33,562 bases of DNA from Alphaproteobacteria bacterium 65-37. GTDB lineage: Bacteria; Pseudomonadota; Alphaproteobacteria; Reyranellales; Reyranellaceae. Below, one piece after another: positions 6,848 to 14,915 of this stretch (positions are counted from its first letter, which is position 1; each line of letters starts with the position of its first letter). The stretch spans positions 1 through 33,562 of the forward strand of contig MKRV01000108.1 in NCBI GenBank assembly GCA_001897995.1. Reading direction: 5' to 3'. The notes beneath the pieces were generated by a model. It did not search any database. It was not told where the DNA came from and saw nothing but the letters and a program-made list of their open reading frames with translations. The position numbers were made by a program, and so were the translations under genes.

Positions 6848-6947
6848 TTCGGCGGTCTGGGATTACCTGCAAGGTTATTGTCTTCGCAAGCTGTGCGATG
6901 AACGATGGCGACTATCGACCTGCAGTCCATAGAAGAGAAAAGAAGCG

Positions 6948-7391
6948 ATGCTGTACGCAGAAGACCTCACCGAAGGTCAGCAATTCCAGCTCGGCGAATA
7001 CACCATCAGTGAAGCGGAGATTCTGCAGTTCGCACGGCAGTACGATCCGGTGCCGATCCATACCGATCCGGAAGCCGCGGCGGCTGGACCTTTCGGCGGA
7101 CTCATCGCCAGCGGGTTCAATACGATTGCGATCTATCAGCGGCTCATCGTGGAAGCGGTCTGGTCCAAAGTCGCGGCCATCGTGGGCCGTAGCATCGAGG
7201 TCCGGTTGCCGGCGCCGGTCCGTCCCGGTACCAGGCTCACCGGCCGGTCGGAGATTCAGAAGATCACGCTCAGGCCGGAACGGCGCGACGCCGTCGTGAT
7301 CTTCAGGACGGAGCTCACCGATGGCGAAGGCAAGGTCGTGCTCATTCTGGTGCTCGACGTATTGATCCGACTGCGCCCCGGAAAAGCCTAG
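6948..7391 (+). CDS. MaoC-like (R)-specific enoyl-CoA hydratase family protein
   Basis: A 147-residue single hot-dog domain. The catalytic Asp/His pair is visible in QYDPVPIHTD (Asp33, His38), followed by GPFGGLIASGF, which forms the central hot-dog helix. This is the MaoC/PhaJ hydratase pattern. It probably hydrates or dehydrates a short acyl-CoA or acts on a related thioester. LPAPVRPGTRLTGRSEIQ is the usual following strand pair. About 100 bases separate it from the hydrolase gene, so shared transcription is possible but not shown. Confidence 0.88.
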   Translation: MLYAEDLTEGQQFQLGEYTISEAEILQFARQYDPVPIHTDPEAAAAGPFGGLIASGFNTIAIYQRLIVEAVWSKVAAIVGRSIEVRLPAPVRPGTRLTGRSEIQKITLRPERRDAVVIFRTELTDGEGKVVLILVLDVLIRLRPGKA

Positions 7392-7510
7392 TCGTTGCTT
7401 GACGATGGAGATTGCATCCCTTTAGCATCGTCGTGCTGCTGTGGGGCGCATCGGCCATGGGCCGGAGGGGCATTGCCCGCCTACGACAAGACCAACCGTA
7501 GTGCGCGCCC

Positions 7511-8185
7511 ATGCCGAACATCGAGAATCTGAGAAAGCAGGCCAAGCGATACCTGAAGTGGCACCGCGAAGGGTACCATCCCGTTGCGGCGCAGATCAGA
7601 TCGATGTTGCCCCACTTTCGGGACCTGACCGACAGCGAGATCCTGCAGGCAGGCTTCAAGCTGAACGACGCCCAGGAATTGGTGGCCAGAAAACACGGGT
7701 TCGAGACCTGGTTCGCGCTGATCAAAGGGATCGAAACCATGACAGCATCATCGATCAATACTGTCCGAAAGCCCATGATCATCGCCGCAGAGCCGCAGCT
7801 CTTCGTCACCGACATGGAAGTGTCCCGTCGCTTCTACTGCGAGAAGTTGGGGTTCGACATTGCCTTCACCTACGGCGAACCGCCGTTCTATGCGCAAGTA
7901 TTTCGCGACGGTGGCCGTTTGAATCTGCGCAAAGTCCAAGCGCCGGTTTTCGACAGCGGCTTTCGCGCCAGGGAGCGTGACGTGCTCTCGACGATGATCA
8001 CGGTCGATGATGCCAAGGCGCTGTTCCTGGAGTTCGTGAAAGCTGGCGTGATTTTCCATCAGTCGCTGCGGACCGAACCATGGGGCGCACGGGTCTTCAT
8101 CGTCGTGGATCCGGACGGCAATCTGATCGGGTTCGCGGGAAGCGCGAACGGGCAGGCTACTGACGAGGCCGCCGCGATCGACTGA
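7511..8185 (+). CDS. VOC-family (glyoxalase/bleomycin-resistance-like) protein with extra N-terminal domain
   Basis: A 224-residue two-part protein. Residues 1-76 form a charged helical module (NIENLRKQAKRYLKWHREGYHPVAAQIRSMLP, then GFKLNDAQELVARKHGFETWFALIKGIE), similar to a module often fused to ankyrin-repeat or VOC proteins. Residues 90-210 are one VOC module: PQLFVTDMEVSRRFYCEKLGFDIAF, FYAQVFRDGGRLNLR, and VDDAKALFLEFVKAGVIF, ending in VFIVVDPDGNLIGFA. The usual His/Glu metal ligands of glyoxalase I are not obvious, so a binding or bleomycin-resistance-like role is as likely as metal-dependent catalysis. Confidence 0.85.
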   Translation: MPNIENLRKQAKRYLKWHREGYHPVAAQIRSMLPHFRDLTDSEILQAGFKLNDAQELVARKHGFETWFALIKGIETMTASSINTVRKPMIIAAEPQLFVTDMEVSRRFYCEKLGFDIAFTYGEPPFYAQVFRDGGRLNLRKVQAPVFDSGFRARERDVLSTMITVDDAKALFLEFVKAGVIFHQSLRTEPWGARVFIVVDPDGNLIGFAGSANGQATDEAAAID

Positions 8186-8213
8186 AGGGCCGGCCTCTGC
8201 GGCGCACGATGCT

Positions 8214-8927
8214 TTAGCCGCGAGAAGCGGCGCCCATGGCAGGCCTTGATGATCTGGCCACCTCGCCGCGGCTGACCTTCGTGAGGATGAGTTCCGCAGC
8301 CTCCTCGCGTTCCGTACGCAGTGACTGGCACAGAGCCTCGACGTCGCGGGTTTCGATGGCGCGGATTTGCTCTCGTGCCCGCTCGATGCCGAGCTGATGG
8401 TCGGCATATTCGGGAAAGAGGAGATTCATCATTGGACCGGCGAGCAGCCAGAGGCCCTCGAGGATGCGCAAGGCGATGGGCTGTTGAGCCGCCTCGAAGA
8501 TCGAAAACGAAAAGTCGCGATTGAGCTCGAGGGCCGTGCGGTAGTCATGCTGGCCAAGCGCCACAATGCGCTGCTCGACGCATTGGGTCAGCGCGTCGAC
8601 ATGGGCCTTGCCCATGTGGGGGAGGGCGGCGCGGGCCGCGAAATCTTCCAAGGGAAGCCGGATCTGATACAGCTCGCGGATCCGGTCGGGCTGCAGGCGA
8701 GGGACGAACAACGTCCGGTTACGCCCGAATTCGAGAGCACCCTCGGCGGCTAGGCGATTCAATGCCTCCCGGGCGGGCGTGGGGCTCACTTGCATAAGTC
8801 GCGCGAGCGACCGGATCGTCACCTGCTCGCCCGGTTCAAAGGCGCCACCGATCACCGCCCGACGAACGCGTTCGTAGACCTTTTGTCCCAGCGTTTCACT
8901 GCGCTCGATGGCGTCCAGTTCGACCAT
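8214..8927 (-). CDS. GntR-family transcriptional regulator (FCD subfamily)
   Basis: A 237-residue regulator. The N-terminal winged helix is at about residues 12-75 (LGQKVYERVRRAVIGGAFEPGEQVTIRSLARLMQVSPTPAREALNRLAAEGAL). An all-helical FCD ligand domain spans about 83-215. Several histidines that usually bind metal in FCD domains are replaced: Ser140 stands where NRxFH would have His, and AREQIRA and LRTERE stand where EHRAI and LRAH-type His occur. ATG 8927 is chosen for its GGAG site 7 bases upstream; a longer frame to 8966 or 9149 lacks this. It is divergent from the aminotransferase/ABC operon, which it probably controls. Confidence 0.9.
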   Translation of the reverse strand: MVELDAIERSETLGQKVYERVRRAVIGGAFEPGEQVTIRSLARLMQVSPTPAREALNRLAAEGALEFGRNRTLFVPRLQPDRIRELYQIRLPLEDFAARAALPHMGKAHVDALTQCVEQRIVALGQHDYRTALELNRDFSFSIFEAAQQPIALRILEGLWLLAGPMMNLLFPEYADHQLGIERAREQIRAIETRDVEALCQSLRTEREEAAELILTKVSRGEVARSSRPAMGAASRG

Positions 8928-9048
8928 CCCGACTCCAAATTCGTGCAAGCCGCTACCCGAAACCATGCGGCGTGCGGGCGGCGGCGGACCGATGAAACCC
9001 GTACCACACAAAATAGCTTTGTCCTCGGGGCCAACTGTAAAAGAAAAA

Positions 9049-9081
9049 CTGTTGTAACAGATAACAAGTCTGTTGTAACAA
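9049..9081. promoter_or_regulatory. Candidate GntR operator: two TGTTGTAACA sites 21 bases apart
   Basis: CTGTTGTAACA occurs at 9049-9059 and again at 9070-9080. The first copy, with one more base, is an imperfectly spaced palindrome (CTGTT-GT-AACAG, 9049-9060); the second contains TTGTAACAA. The 21-base period equals two helical turns, placing both sites on the same DNA face. They lie between the regulator and the aminotransferase start at 9113. TTGT-x-ACAA resembles known FCD/GntR operators. Confidence 0.65.
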
Positions 9082-9112
9082 ATGGCCACCGAAAAGCAGA
9101 GCGGGGCGGAAC

Positions 9113-10453
9113 ATGGCGGGAGATCAAAGGGTATCGACGTATCCGGCAAACAGCGGGGCCGGGTCGGCAGCGTTGTACGAGCGTGCCCTGAAGGTCTTCA
9201 CGGGCGGCAACACGCGAATCACCTATGTCATGAAGCCCTTTGCGCCCTACGCCTCACACGGTGCCGGCGCCTATGTCTGGGATGCCGACGGCAAGAAGAG
9301 CCTGGACCTGGTCAATAACTACTTCTCCCTAATCCATGGTCACGCCCATCCGGAGATCGTGAAGGCCATCACCGATTGTGCGGCGTCGGGCACGGCCTTC
9401 GGCTTGCCCACGGAGCGCGAGGTGCTGCTCGCCGAGGAGATCTGCAAGCGGTCTCCGGTCTTCGAGGAGATCCGGTTCGTCGGTAGTGGCACGGAAGCGA
9501 TGATGACGGCCGTCAAGGTCGCGCGCGCGCATACGGGTCGCCCAAAGATCGCGAAGGTCGAGGGCGCCTACCACGGCGCCTACGACCATCTCGAGATCAG
9601 CCTCGATCCGACACCGGAGGTCTGGGGGGCGGGCGATCCGGAGCCTGTCGCCTACGTGCGGGGAACCCCCGCCAATGTGATCGCCGACACTGTGGTGCTG
9701 CCATTCAACGATCCAGAACGTGCCGTCGCGTGCATCGAGCGCCATGGCTCGGAGCTGGCCGCCGTCGTTCTCGACCTCCTTCCGTCGAGGGTCGGGCTTG
9801 TGGCCGCCACACCCGAGTATCTGAAAGCAGTGCGTGACGTCACGCGGCGCCTGGGCGTCCTGCTGATCGTCGACGAGGTCATCTGTTTCCGGCTGCATCC
9901 CGATGGCGCGCATACGCTGTTCGGCGTCGAACCCGATCTGGTCGCCCTGGCGAAGGTGATTGGCGGAGGATTGCCGATCGGGGCAGTCGCCGGCCGGCGC
10001 GAGGTGATGTCCGTCTTCGAATGGCGCAATGGCAAACCGTTTCTGCCGGCCGGGGGCACCTTCAATGCCAATCCCCTGACGATGGCCGCAGGTCTCGCCG
10101 GGATGAAGATGCTCACGCCCGATGCGCTCGGTCGGCTCAACGCGCTGGGCGACCGGCTGCGTGAGGGGGCAACGTCGGTCATGCGCGAGCTGAAAGCGCC
10201 ATGGCAGGTGACGGGGCTGGGCTCGCTGTTCCGGCTGCATCCCCATCAACGACCGATCCACGACTACCGGACCTGCTATCCGGCCGCCGCCGAGCGTCTG
10301 GCGCTGGAGCGTGTCCATCGTCACCTGCTGGAACACGGCGTCCTGATCACGCCGACAGGGTCGGGCGCGCTGTCGACACCCATGACCGAAGCGGACGTCC
10401 AGTACTTCCTGGCGGCGTTGCGCAACGCGCTCATCGCCGTAACGGCCGACTGA
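9113..10453 (+). CDS. Class III PLP-dependent aminotransferase (glutamate-1-semialdehyde aminomutase-like)
   Basis: A 446-residue fold-type I enzyme. It has the phosphate-binding GSGTEAMMTAVKVARA (about 124-139), the aromatic-stacking AYHGAYD (152-158), Asp254 in LIVDEVICF contacting the pyridine nitrogen, and the Schiff-base Lys281 in ALAKVIGGGLPIGAVAGRREV. GTFNANPLTMAAG is the family's C-domain turn. It resembles GSAM and omega-amino acid aminotransferases. The usual EPVxGNxG loop reads DLLPSRVGLVAATPEYL, so it is unlikely to be the housekeeping HemL. It is first in an operon with a PotABCD-type transporter, which suggests transamination of an imported amine or amino acid. Confidence 0.88.
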   Translation: MAGDQRVSTYPANSGAGSAALYERALKVFTGGNTRITYVMKPFAPYASHGAGAYVWDADGKKSLDLVNNYFSLIHGHAHPEIVKAITDCAASGTAFGLPTEREVLLAEEICKRSPVFEEIRFVGSGTEAMMTAVKVARAHTGRPKIAKVEGAYHGAYDHLEISLDPTPEVWGAGDPEPVAYVRGTPANVIADTVVLPFNDPERAVACIERHGSELAAVVLDLLPSRVGLVAATPEYLKAVRDVTRRLGVLLIVDEVICFRLHPDGAHTLFGVEPDLVALAKVIGGGLPIGAVAGRREVMSVFEWRNGKPFLPAGGTFNANPLTMAAGLAGMKMLTPDALGRLNALGDRLREGATSVMRELKAPWQVTGLGSLFRLHPHQRPIHDYRTCYPAAAERLALERVHRHLLEHGVLITPTGSGALSTPMTEADVQYFLAALRNALIAVTAD

Positions 10454-10465
10454 ACGAGACCAGCC

Positions 10466-11512
10466 ATGAGCTCGATCCGGCTGGAGAATCTGGGCAAGAG
10501 CTACGCCGGTGTGCAGGCCGTCCGTGGCGTCGACCTGACGGTCGCCGACGGCGAATTCTTCACGATCCTCGGGCCGAGCGGATCGGGCAAGACGACGCTC
10601 CTGACGCTGATCGCCGGGCTGGCGATGCCCACGGAGGGGCGCATCCTGTTCGGCGACCGCGACGTGACGCACGTGCCGACGGTGGGCCGCGGTATCGGGC
10701 TGGTGTTCCAGAACTACGCCCTGTTTCCCCACATGACGGTGTTCGACAACGTCGCCTTCCCGCTGTCGGTGCGGAAGAAAAAGCGCGCCGAGATCGAGGA
10801 TCGTGTCCAGGAGGCGCTGTCGCTGGTCCGCCTGACTGGCTTCGAGAAGCGCAAGCCTTCACAGATGTCGGGTGGTCAGCAGCAGCGCGTCGCCTTGGCC
10901 CGCGCGATCGTGTTCCGCCCGACGATTCTTCTCCTCGACGAGCCGCTCGGCGCTCTCGACCGCAAACTGCGTGAGGAGCTGCAGGTCGAACTCAAGGAGC
11001 TTCAACGGTCGTTGCGCGTCACGACGCTGCTGGTAACTCACGATCAGGAAGAAGCGCTGTCGCTTTCGGACCGGCTTCTCGTGATCGATAAGGGCACGGT
11101 GCAGCAGATCGCGCCGCCGCGCGAGGCCTACCTGCGGCCGGCCAATTCATTCGTCGCCGATTTCCTCGGCATTTCGAATTTTGTCCCGCTGGATGGCGGC
11201 AAGGGAGTCGTTCGCCCCGAACGGCTGCAGGTCGAGCTGATCGGAGAGCACGGGAGCAGGGGGCCGAGTGTTACGGCGCCGAATGCGACGGGGCGAGTGC
11301 GCGAGGCCGTCTATCTCGGCCAGGTCGTGCGCCTCCATGTGACGTTGGACGACGGCGGCGAGCTGATCGCGGCCGTATCGCCCGCCGGGCCTGCCGCGTT
11401 GGCCCAATCTGGCGATGCCGTCGCGGTGTCCTGGCAGCGGGAGCATGTCTGGCCGTTGGAAGCGACTCGATCCGGCGCCGAGGCGGCCCGCCGGGCCGCT
11501 TTCCACAAATAG
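10466..11512 (+). CDS. Spermidine/putrescine-type ABC transporter ATP-binding protein (PotA-like)
   Basis: A 348-residue importer ATPase. Walker A GPSGSGKT is at 36-43, the Q-loop at Gln82 (FQNYALFPHMTV), the signature MSGGQQQR at 134-141, Walker B LLLDEP at 155-160, the D-loop ALD, and the switch His in THDQEEAL. The C-terminal part from about 235 is a TOBE_2 barrel, less conserved than usual. It energises the two permeases downstream at the inner membrane. The gene starts 12 bases after the aminotransferase stop, so they are surely co-transcribed. Confidence 0.93.
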   Translation: MSSIRLENLGKSYAGVQAVRGVDLTVADGEFFTILGPSGSGKTTLLTLIAGLAMPTEGRILFGDRDVTHVPTVGRGIGLVFQNYALFPHMTVFDNVAFPLSVRKKKRAEIEDRVQEALSLVRLTGFEKRKPSQMSGGQQQRVALARAIVFRPTILLLDEPLGALDRKLREELQVELKELQRSLRVTTLLVTHDQEEALSLSDRLLVIDKGTVQQIAPPREAYLRPANSFVADFLGISNFVPLDGGKGVVRPERLQVELIGEHGSRGPSVTAPNATGRVREAVYLGQVVRLHVTLDDGGELIAAVSPAGPAALAQSGDAVAVSWQREHVWPLEATRSGAEAARRAAFHK

Positions 11513-11543
11513 CAATGAACAGCCGATCAAACAGGGGGAAACC

Positions 11544-12569
11544 ATGAAGCGTCGAGATTTCGCCATAGGTGCGCCGTTCGTCATCGCTGCAGCGACCTTG
11601 GGGTCCGGGTCGGTCCTGGCGCAACCCAAGGTCATCCGCATGGTCGAATCGGGTGGAAAATCCGGCGAGTCGATCGAGGTGGCCTATATCAAGCCGTTCA
11701 CGGCCAAGACCGGCGTGCGCGTGTCACGCGAGGCGCCCAATCCCCTCGGGAAGCTGCGGGCGATGGTCGGCAGCGGAAACGTTTCCGCCGCCCTGTTCGA
11801 ACTCGGCTCGCCCAGTCTGGCGCAGGCCAAAGCGCTCGGCTTGCTCGACAAGCTCGACTGGGCGGCGATCGATCCGCTGCCCATCTTCCCCGAGGCGCGT
11901 GACGACTACGGAATGGGCTTCCAGTATTTCTCTACGGTCATGGCCTGGAGGGCCGATGCCAAGGCGCCGGCGACGTGGGCCGATTTCTTCGATGTCGATC
12001 GCTTCCCCGGAAAGCGGGCGCTTCCCGATTATCCTCACTATCTGCTGCAGTTCGCGCTGATCGGCGACGGCGTTTCGGCCGACAAGGTCTTTCCCCTCGA
12101 CGTCGATCGTGCCTTTCGCAAGCTCGAGACCGTCAAGAAGAGCGTTTCTGTCTGGTGGAAGGCCGGGACGCAGCCGCCGCAGCTCCTGAAGGACAACGAG
12201 GTCCGATACGCCATCTCCTGGTCCACGCGTATCGTCGACGAGCCCACGCTCCGTTTCACCTACGATCAGGGCATGTACGACATCTCGTGGTTGACCGTGC
12301 CGAAGGGCGTCGAGCCTGCGGAGAAGGCGCTGGCGATGAAGCTCCTGCATGAAGTGACGGTGCCGGAGAACCAGGTGCGTGCCACGGAGATCATCAAGCT
12401 CAGCGGCAACAGCGTCGATCTCGAGAGGCTGGTCGGCGCTGAGAAGTTCGCGACGTTCCCGACGGCGACCAAGAACAAGGCCAGCCAGTTCCGACAGGAC
12501 GCCGAATGGTGGCGCATCAACGGCGAAGCCGTGAACAAGCGTTGGGAGACCTTCAAGCTGGCCCTCTAA
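11544..12569 (+). CDS. Periplasmic substrate-binding protein, PotD-like
   Basis: A 341-residue extracellular solute-binding protein. The N-terminus MKRRDFAIGAPFVIAAATLGSGSVLAQ has a twin-arginine (KRRDF) followed by a hydrophobic stretch and an ALA-like cleavage site at about residue 27, so Tat export is likely. The mature part has the PotD-like flow: SIEVAYIKPFTAKTGVRV, LFELGSPSLAQAKALGLLDKLD, WADFFDVDRFPGKRALPD, and WSTRIVDEPTLRFTYDQG. It probably binds a polyamine or another small cation; substrate is not defined by sequence. ATG 11544 has AGGGGGA 5-10 bases upstream. Confidence 0.9.
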   Translation: MKRRDFAIGAPFVIAAATLGSGSVLAQPKVIRMVESGGKSGESIEVAYIKPFTAKTGVRVSREAPNPLGKLRAMVGSGNVSAALFELGSPSLAQAKALGLLDKLDWAAIDPLPIFPEARDDYGMGFQYFSTVMAWRADAKAPATWADFFDVDRFPGKRALPDYPHYLLQFALIGDGVSADKVFPLDVDRAFRKLETVKKSVSVWWKAGTQPPQLLKDNEVRYAISWSTRIVDEPTLRFTYDQGMYDISWLTVPKGVEPAEKALAMKLLHEVTVPENQVRATEIIKLSGNSVDLERLVGAEKFATFPTATKNKASQFRQDAEWWRINGEAVNKRWETFKLAL

Positions 12570-12571
12570 CA

Positions 12572-13453
12572 ATGACCGCGCATGCCGATACCCTCGCGCA
12601 GACCAGACAATTCGCCGGGGGTCGCCGGAATATCGCCGGCCCTTCGGCCGACACGTTGCGTGTCTGGCCGCTGCTGATTCTGCTGATCGCGCTGTTCGAT
12701 CTGCCGCTGCTGTTCACGCTGGGCCTGTCGCTTTACGGCAAGAATGGGTTCACGCTGGCGCACTATGCCGAGTTGCTGAATACGCCGGCCTATCTTGGCG
12801 TGATGGCCAGCACGCTGCGCGTGTCACTCATCGCCACCTTGGTCAACGCACTCGTCGGCTACCCCTTGGCCTATTGGATCACAGGCCTCGATCCTCGCCG
12901 TCGCGGCATTGCGCTCGCCTGCGTGCTGCTGCCGTTCTGGGTCAGCATCCTCGTCCGCACCTATGCCTGGATCGTGGTGCTGGGAAACGGCGGGCTCGTC
13001 AATCGGCTGCTGCAATGGGGCGGCGTCGTCGACGAGCCGATCTCCTTCCTCTACTCGGAGGTCGGTGTGACGATCGGGATGACCAACGTCCTGCTGCCCT
13101 TCCTCGTCCTGCCGCTCTACGCAACGATGATGCGGATCGACGGTCGTCTGACGCAGGCGGCATCATCGCTTGGCGCCTCGTCCTGGACCGTCTTCTGGCG
13201 CGTATTTTTCCCCCTGACGGTGCCGACCCTGGCCGCCTCGTCGCTGCTGGTGTTCATGCTGAGCCTCGGCTTCTACGTCACACCGGCGATCCTCGGAGGC
13301 GGCAAGGTGGCAATGGCAGGCAACCTGCTCGACAGCCTGATCAACCAGATCCCGCGTTGGGAGATGGCCGCGGCGCTGGCGGCCGTATTGCTGGTCATCA
13401 CCCTTGCAATCTATTTCGCCTATGCCCGCCTTGGCCGATGGAGCAGGGCGTGA
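12572..13453 (+). CDS. ABC transporter permease, PotB-like
   Basis: A 293-residue inner-membrane permease with about six transmembrane segments, the first at LLILLIALFDLPLLFTLGLSLY. The cytoplasmic EAA loop is clear (QAASSLGASSWTVFWRVFFPLTVP), which docks onto the ATPase. Its ATG starts two bases after the stop of the binding-protein gene. It overlaps or abuts the second permease, consistent with a heterodimeric channel. Confidence 0.92.
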   Translation: MTAHADTLAQTRQFAGGRRNIAGPSADTLRVWPLLILLIALFDLPLLFTLGLSLYGKNGFTLAHYAELLNTPAYLGVMASTLRVSLIATLVNALVGYPLAYWITGLDPRRRGIALACVLLPFWVSILVRTYAWIVVLGNGGLVNRLLQWGGVVDEPISFLYSEVGVTIGMTNVLLPFLVLPLYATMMRIDGRLTQAASSLGASSWTVFWRVFFPLTVPTLAASSLLVFMLSLGFYVTPAILGGGKVAMAGNLLDSLINQIPRWEMAAALAAVLLVITLAIYFAYARLGRWSRA

Positions 13454-14274
13454 GGGAGCAACGTCTCGTGCTTGCAGTCATCGGCGTGACGGCGCTGGCA
13501 TTCCTGATGATGCCGATCGTGATCGTCGTGCCGATGTCTTTTTCCTCGGCGCAAGCTCTGACGTTTCCACCGCCCGGCTTGTCGTGGCGCTGGTACGACT
13601 CGCTGTTCGGCGATCCGGATTGGATGGAAGCCGTTTGGACCAGCCTGGGTATCGCTGCAATCTCTGCGTCGAGTGCGCTTGTGCTCGGCGGATTGGCGGC
13701 CTATGGCCTCGACCGCGGACTCCAGCGCTGGCGTTCACTGGCGGAAGCGAACTTCATGGCGCCGCTGATCGTGCCGGGCGTGATCACAGCGGTGGCGCTC
13801 TACTTCGTCTTCGCCTGGACCGGCCTGCTGGGAACCTATCTTGGGCTGGTGATCGCCCACACGATCCTGGCAGTTCCCCTGATCATCATCATGATCGGCG
13901 CTTCGTTGCGCTCCTTGGACGTCCGCATCGAGCAGGTGGCCTGGAGCCTGGGAGCATCCTGGTCACAGGCGATCGGGCGGGTCGTGCTGCCCACTCTCGC
14001 GCCCAGCATCGTTGCGGCGTGGATATTCGCCTTCGTGACCAGCTTCGATGAGATCATCGTCACATCCTTCGTCGCCGGCGCGCAGACGACGGTACCCAAG
14101 AAGATGTACGAGGACCTGATCCTCGAGATCACGCCGACCATAACGGCGGTCGCTACTTTGCTGATCGGCACGACCGTTGTCGCCTTGGGGCTCGTCCACC
14201 TCTTGCTCAAGCGTGGCCAGTTGCCATCGGTACAGACAGGACCGGCCGCGGGCAGCACACATTCCACGCAGTAG
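13450..14274 (+). CDS. ABC transporter permease, PotC-like
   Basis: A 274-residue permease with about six transmembrane helices (LAVIGVTALAFLMMPIVIVVP first). Its EAA loop is EQVAWSLGASWSQAIGRVVLPTLAPS. FSSAQALTFPPPGLSWRWYDSLF matches the PotC-type first periplasmic loop. I choose GTG 13450, which overlaps the previous stop as GTGA and has GGAG six bases upstream. An ATG at 13438 in the same frame has no visible ribosome site. It closes the five-gene aminotransferase/transport operon. The following gene is convergent. Confidence 0.9.
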   Translation: MREQRLVLAVIGVTALAFLMMPIVIVVPMSFSSAQALTFPPPGLSWRWYDSLFGDPDWMEAVWTSLGIAAISASSALVLGGLAAYGLDRGLQRWRSLAEANFMAPLIVPGVITAVALYFVFAWTGLLGTYLGLVIAHTILAVPLIIIMIGASLRSLDVRIEQVAWSLGASWSQAIGRVVLPTLAPSIVAAWIFAFVTSFDEIIVTSFVAGAQTTVPKKMYEDLILEITPTITAVATLLIGTTVVALGLVHLLLKRGQLPSVQTGPAAGSTHSTQ

Positions 14275-14346
14275 GAAAGTCGGAACTCACCCAGCCGTGG
14301 CCTGACGCATGCGGCAGGCTCGGCTCGGTCGGCTGCGGACGCCGAC

Positions 14347-14772
14347 CTATCCCGCCACCAATCCCGCCGCTTCGACGCCCGCGATGCACGCGGCTTCGTC
14401 CTCGTCGCCCGTGCCGCCGCTGGCGCCGGCGGCCCCCAGGATGTTGCCCGCGGTATCCTTGATCAGCACCGCGCCGGTCTGCGGCAGGAACTTGCCCTGC
14501 GCCGTGGCCGCCAGCGCGCCGAAGAACTGCGGGTTCTCCTTGGCGCGCCCCAGCAACGTGCGGCTGGACGCCCCCATGCCGACCGAGGCCCAGGCCTTGC
14601 CGATGGCGACATCGACGCGGAACATGCTGGCGTCGTCTTCGCGTTGCAGCGCCTTCAGGTGTCCTGAAGCGTCGAGCACGGCGACCGCGAGCGGCTTGAT
14701 CTTCATCTCGCGCGCCTTGGCAAGTGCTGCTTCCACGATCTTGTTGGCCTGGGCGAGGGTGAGGGACGGCAT
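14347..14772 (-). CDS. GlcG/HbpS-family (DUF336) protein
   Basis: A 141-residue protein of the GlcG/HbpS fold: SLTLAQANKIVEAALAKAREMKIKPLAVAVLDASGHLKALQREDDA, then AIGKAWASVGMGASSRTLLGRAKENPQF and TGAVLIKDTAGNILGAAGASGGTGDEDEAACIAGVEAAGL. Family members bind haem (HbpS) or accompany glycolate oxidase genes (GlcG). glcDEF lies 1.5 kb away on the other strand, a suggestive but not operonic link. ATG 14772 has AAGGAG 9 bases upstream. The 72 bases between its stop and the permease stop contain no clear terminator. Confidence 0.88.
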   Translation of the reverse strand: MPSLTLAQANKIVEAALAKAREMKIKPLAVAVLDASGHLKALQREDDASMFRVDVAIGKAWASVGMGASSRTLLGRAKENPQFFGALAATAQGKFLPQTGAVLIKDTAGNILGAAGASGGTGDEDEAACIAGVEAAGLVAG

Positions 14773-14851
14773 CGTGTCGGTCTCCTTGGACGGCAGCGCT
14801 ATTGCAGGAGGGGGCACTCTAGCGACGGCGGGCATGAGCAGGAATTCTTAT

Positions 14852-14877
14852 TATCTTGATTGACAAGTATCTTGATT
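14852..14877. promoter_or_regulatory. Candidate MarR-controlled promoter/operator with repeated TATCTTGATT
   Basis: TATCTTGATT occurs at 14852-14861 and 14868-14877. A consensus -35 TTGACA (14860-14865) lies at the end of the first copy, but no good -10 is evident. The second copy runs into CTTGATTAATAAG (14871-14883), a palindrome with only one non-pairing base pair, as is typical of MarR operators. AT-rich and placed between divergent genes, it suits autoregulation by the MarR gene downstream. Confidence 0.5.
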
Positions 14878-14915
14878 AATAAGAGATATGTGCATTTCCC
14901 GAAGGAGACATGTCG

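Noticed and set aside
7399..7426. TTGACG with TTTAGC 16 bases later, as promoter of the VOC gene
   Set aside because: The -10 matches only three of six consensus bases, so support is too weak to list it as a feature.
9082..9318. An ATG-started frame just ahead of the aminotransferase
   Set aside because: It overlaps the aminotransferase in another frame and contains no domain. The real start at 9113 fits the family.
9113..10453. Calling the aminotransferase hemL
   Set aside because: It has the fold and the PLP lysine, but an altered EPxxGN loop and transporter-operon context argue against the housekeeping haem enzyme.
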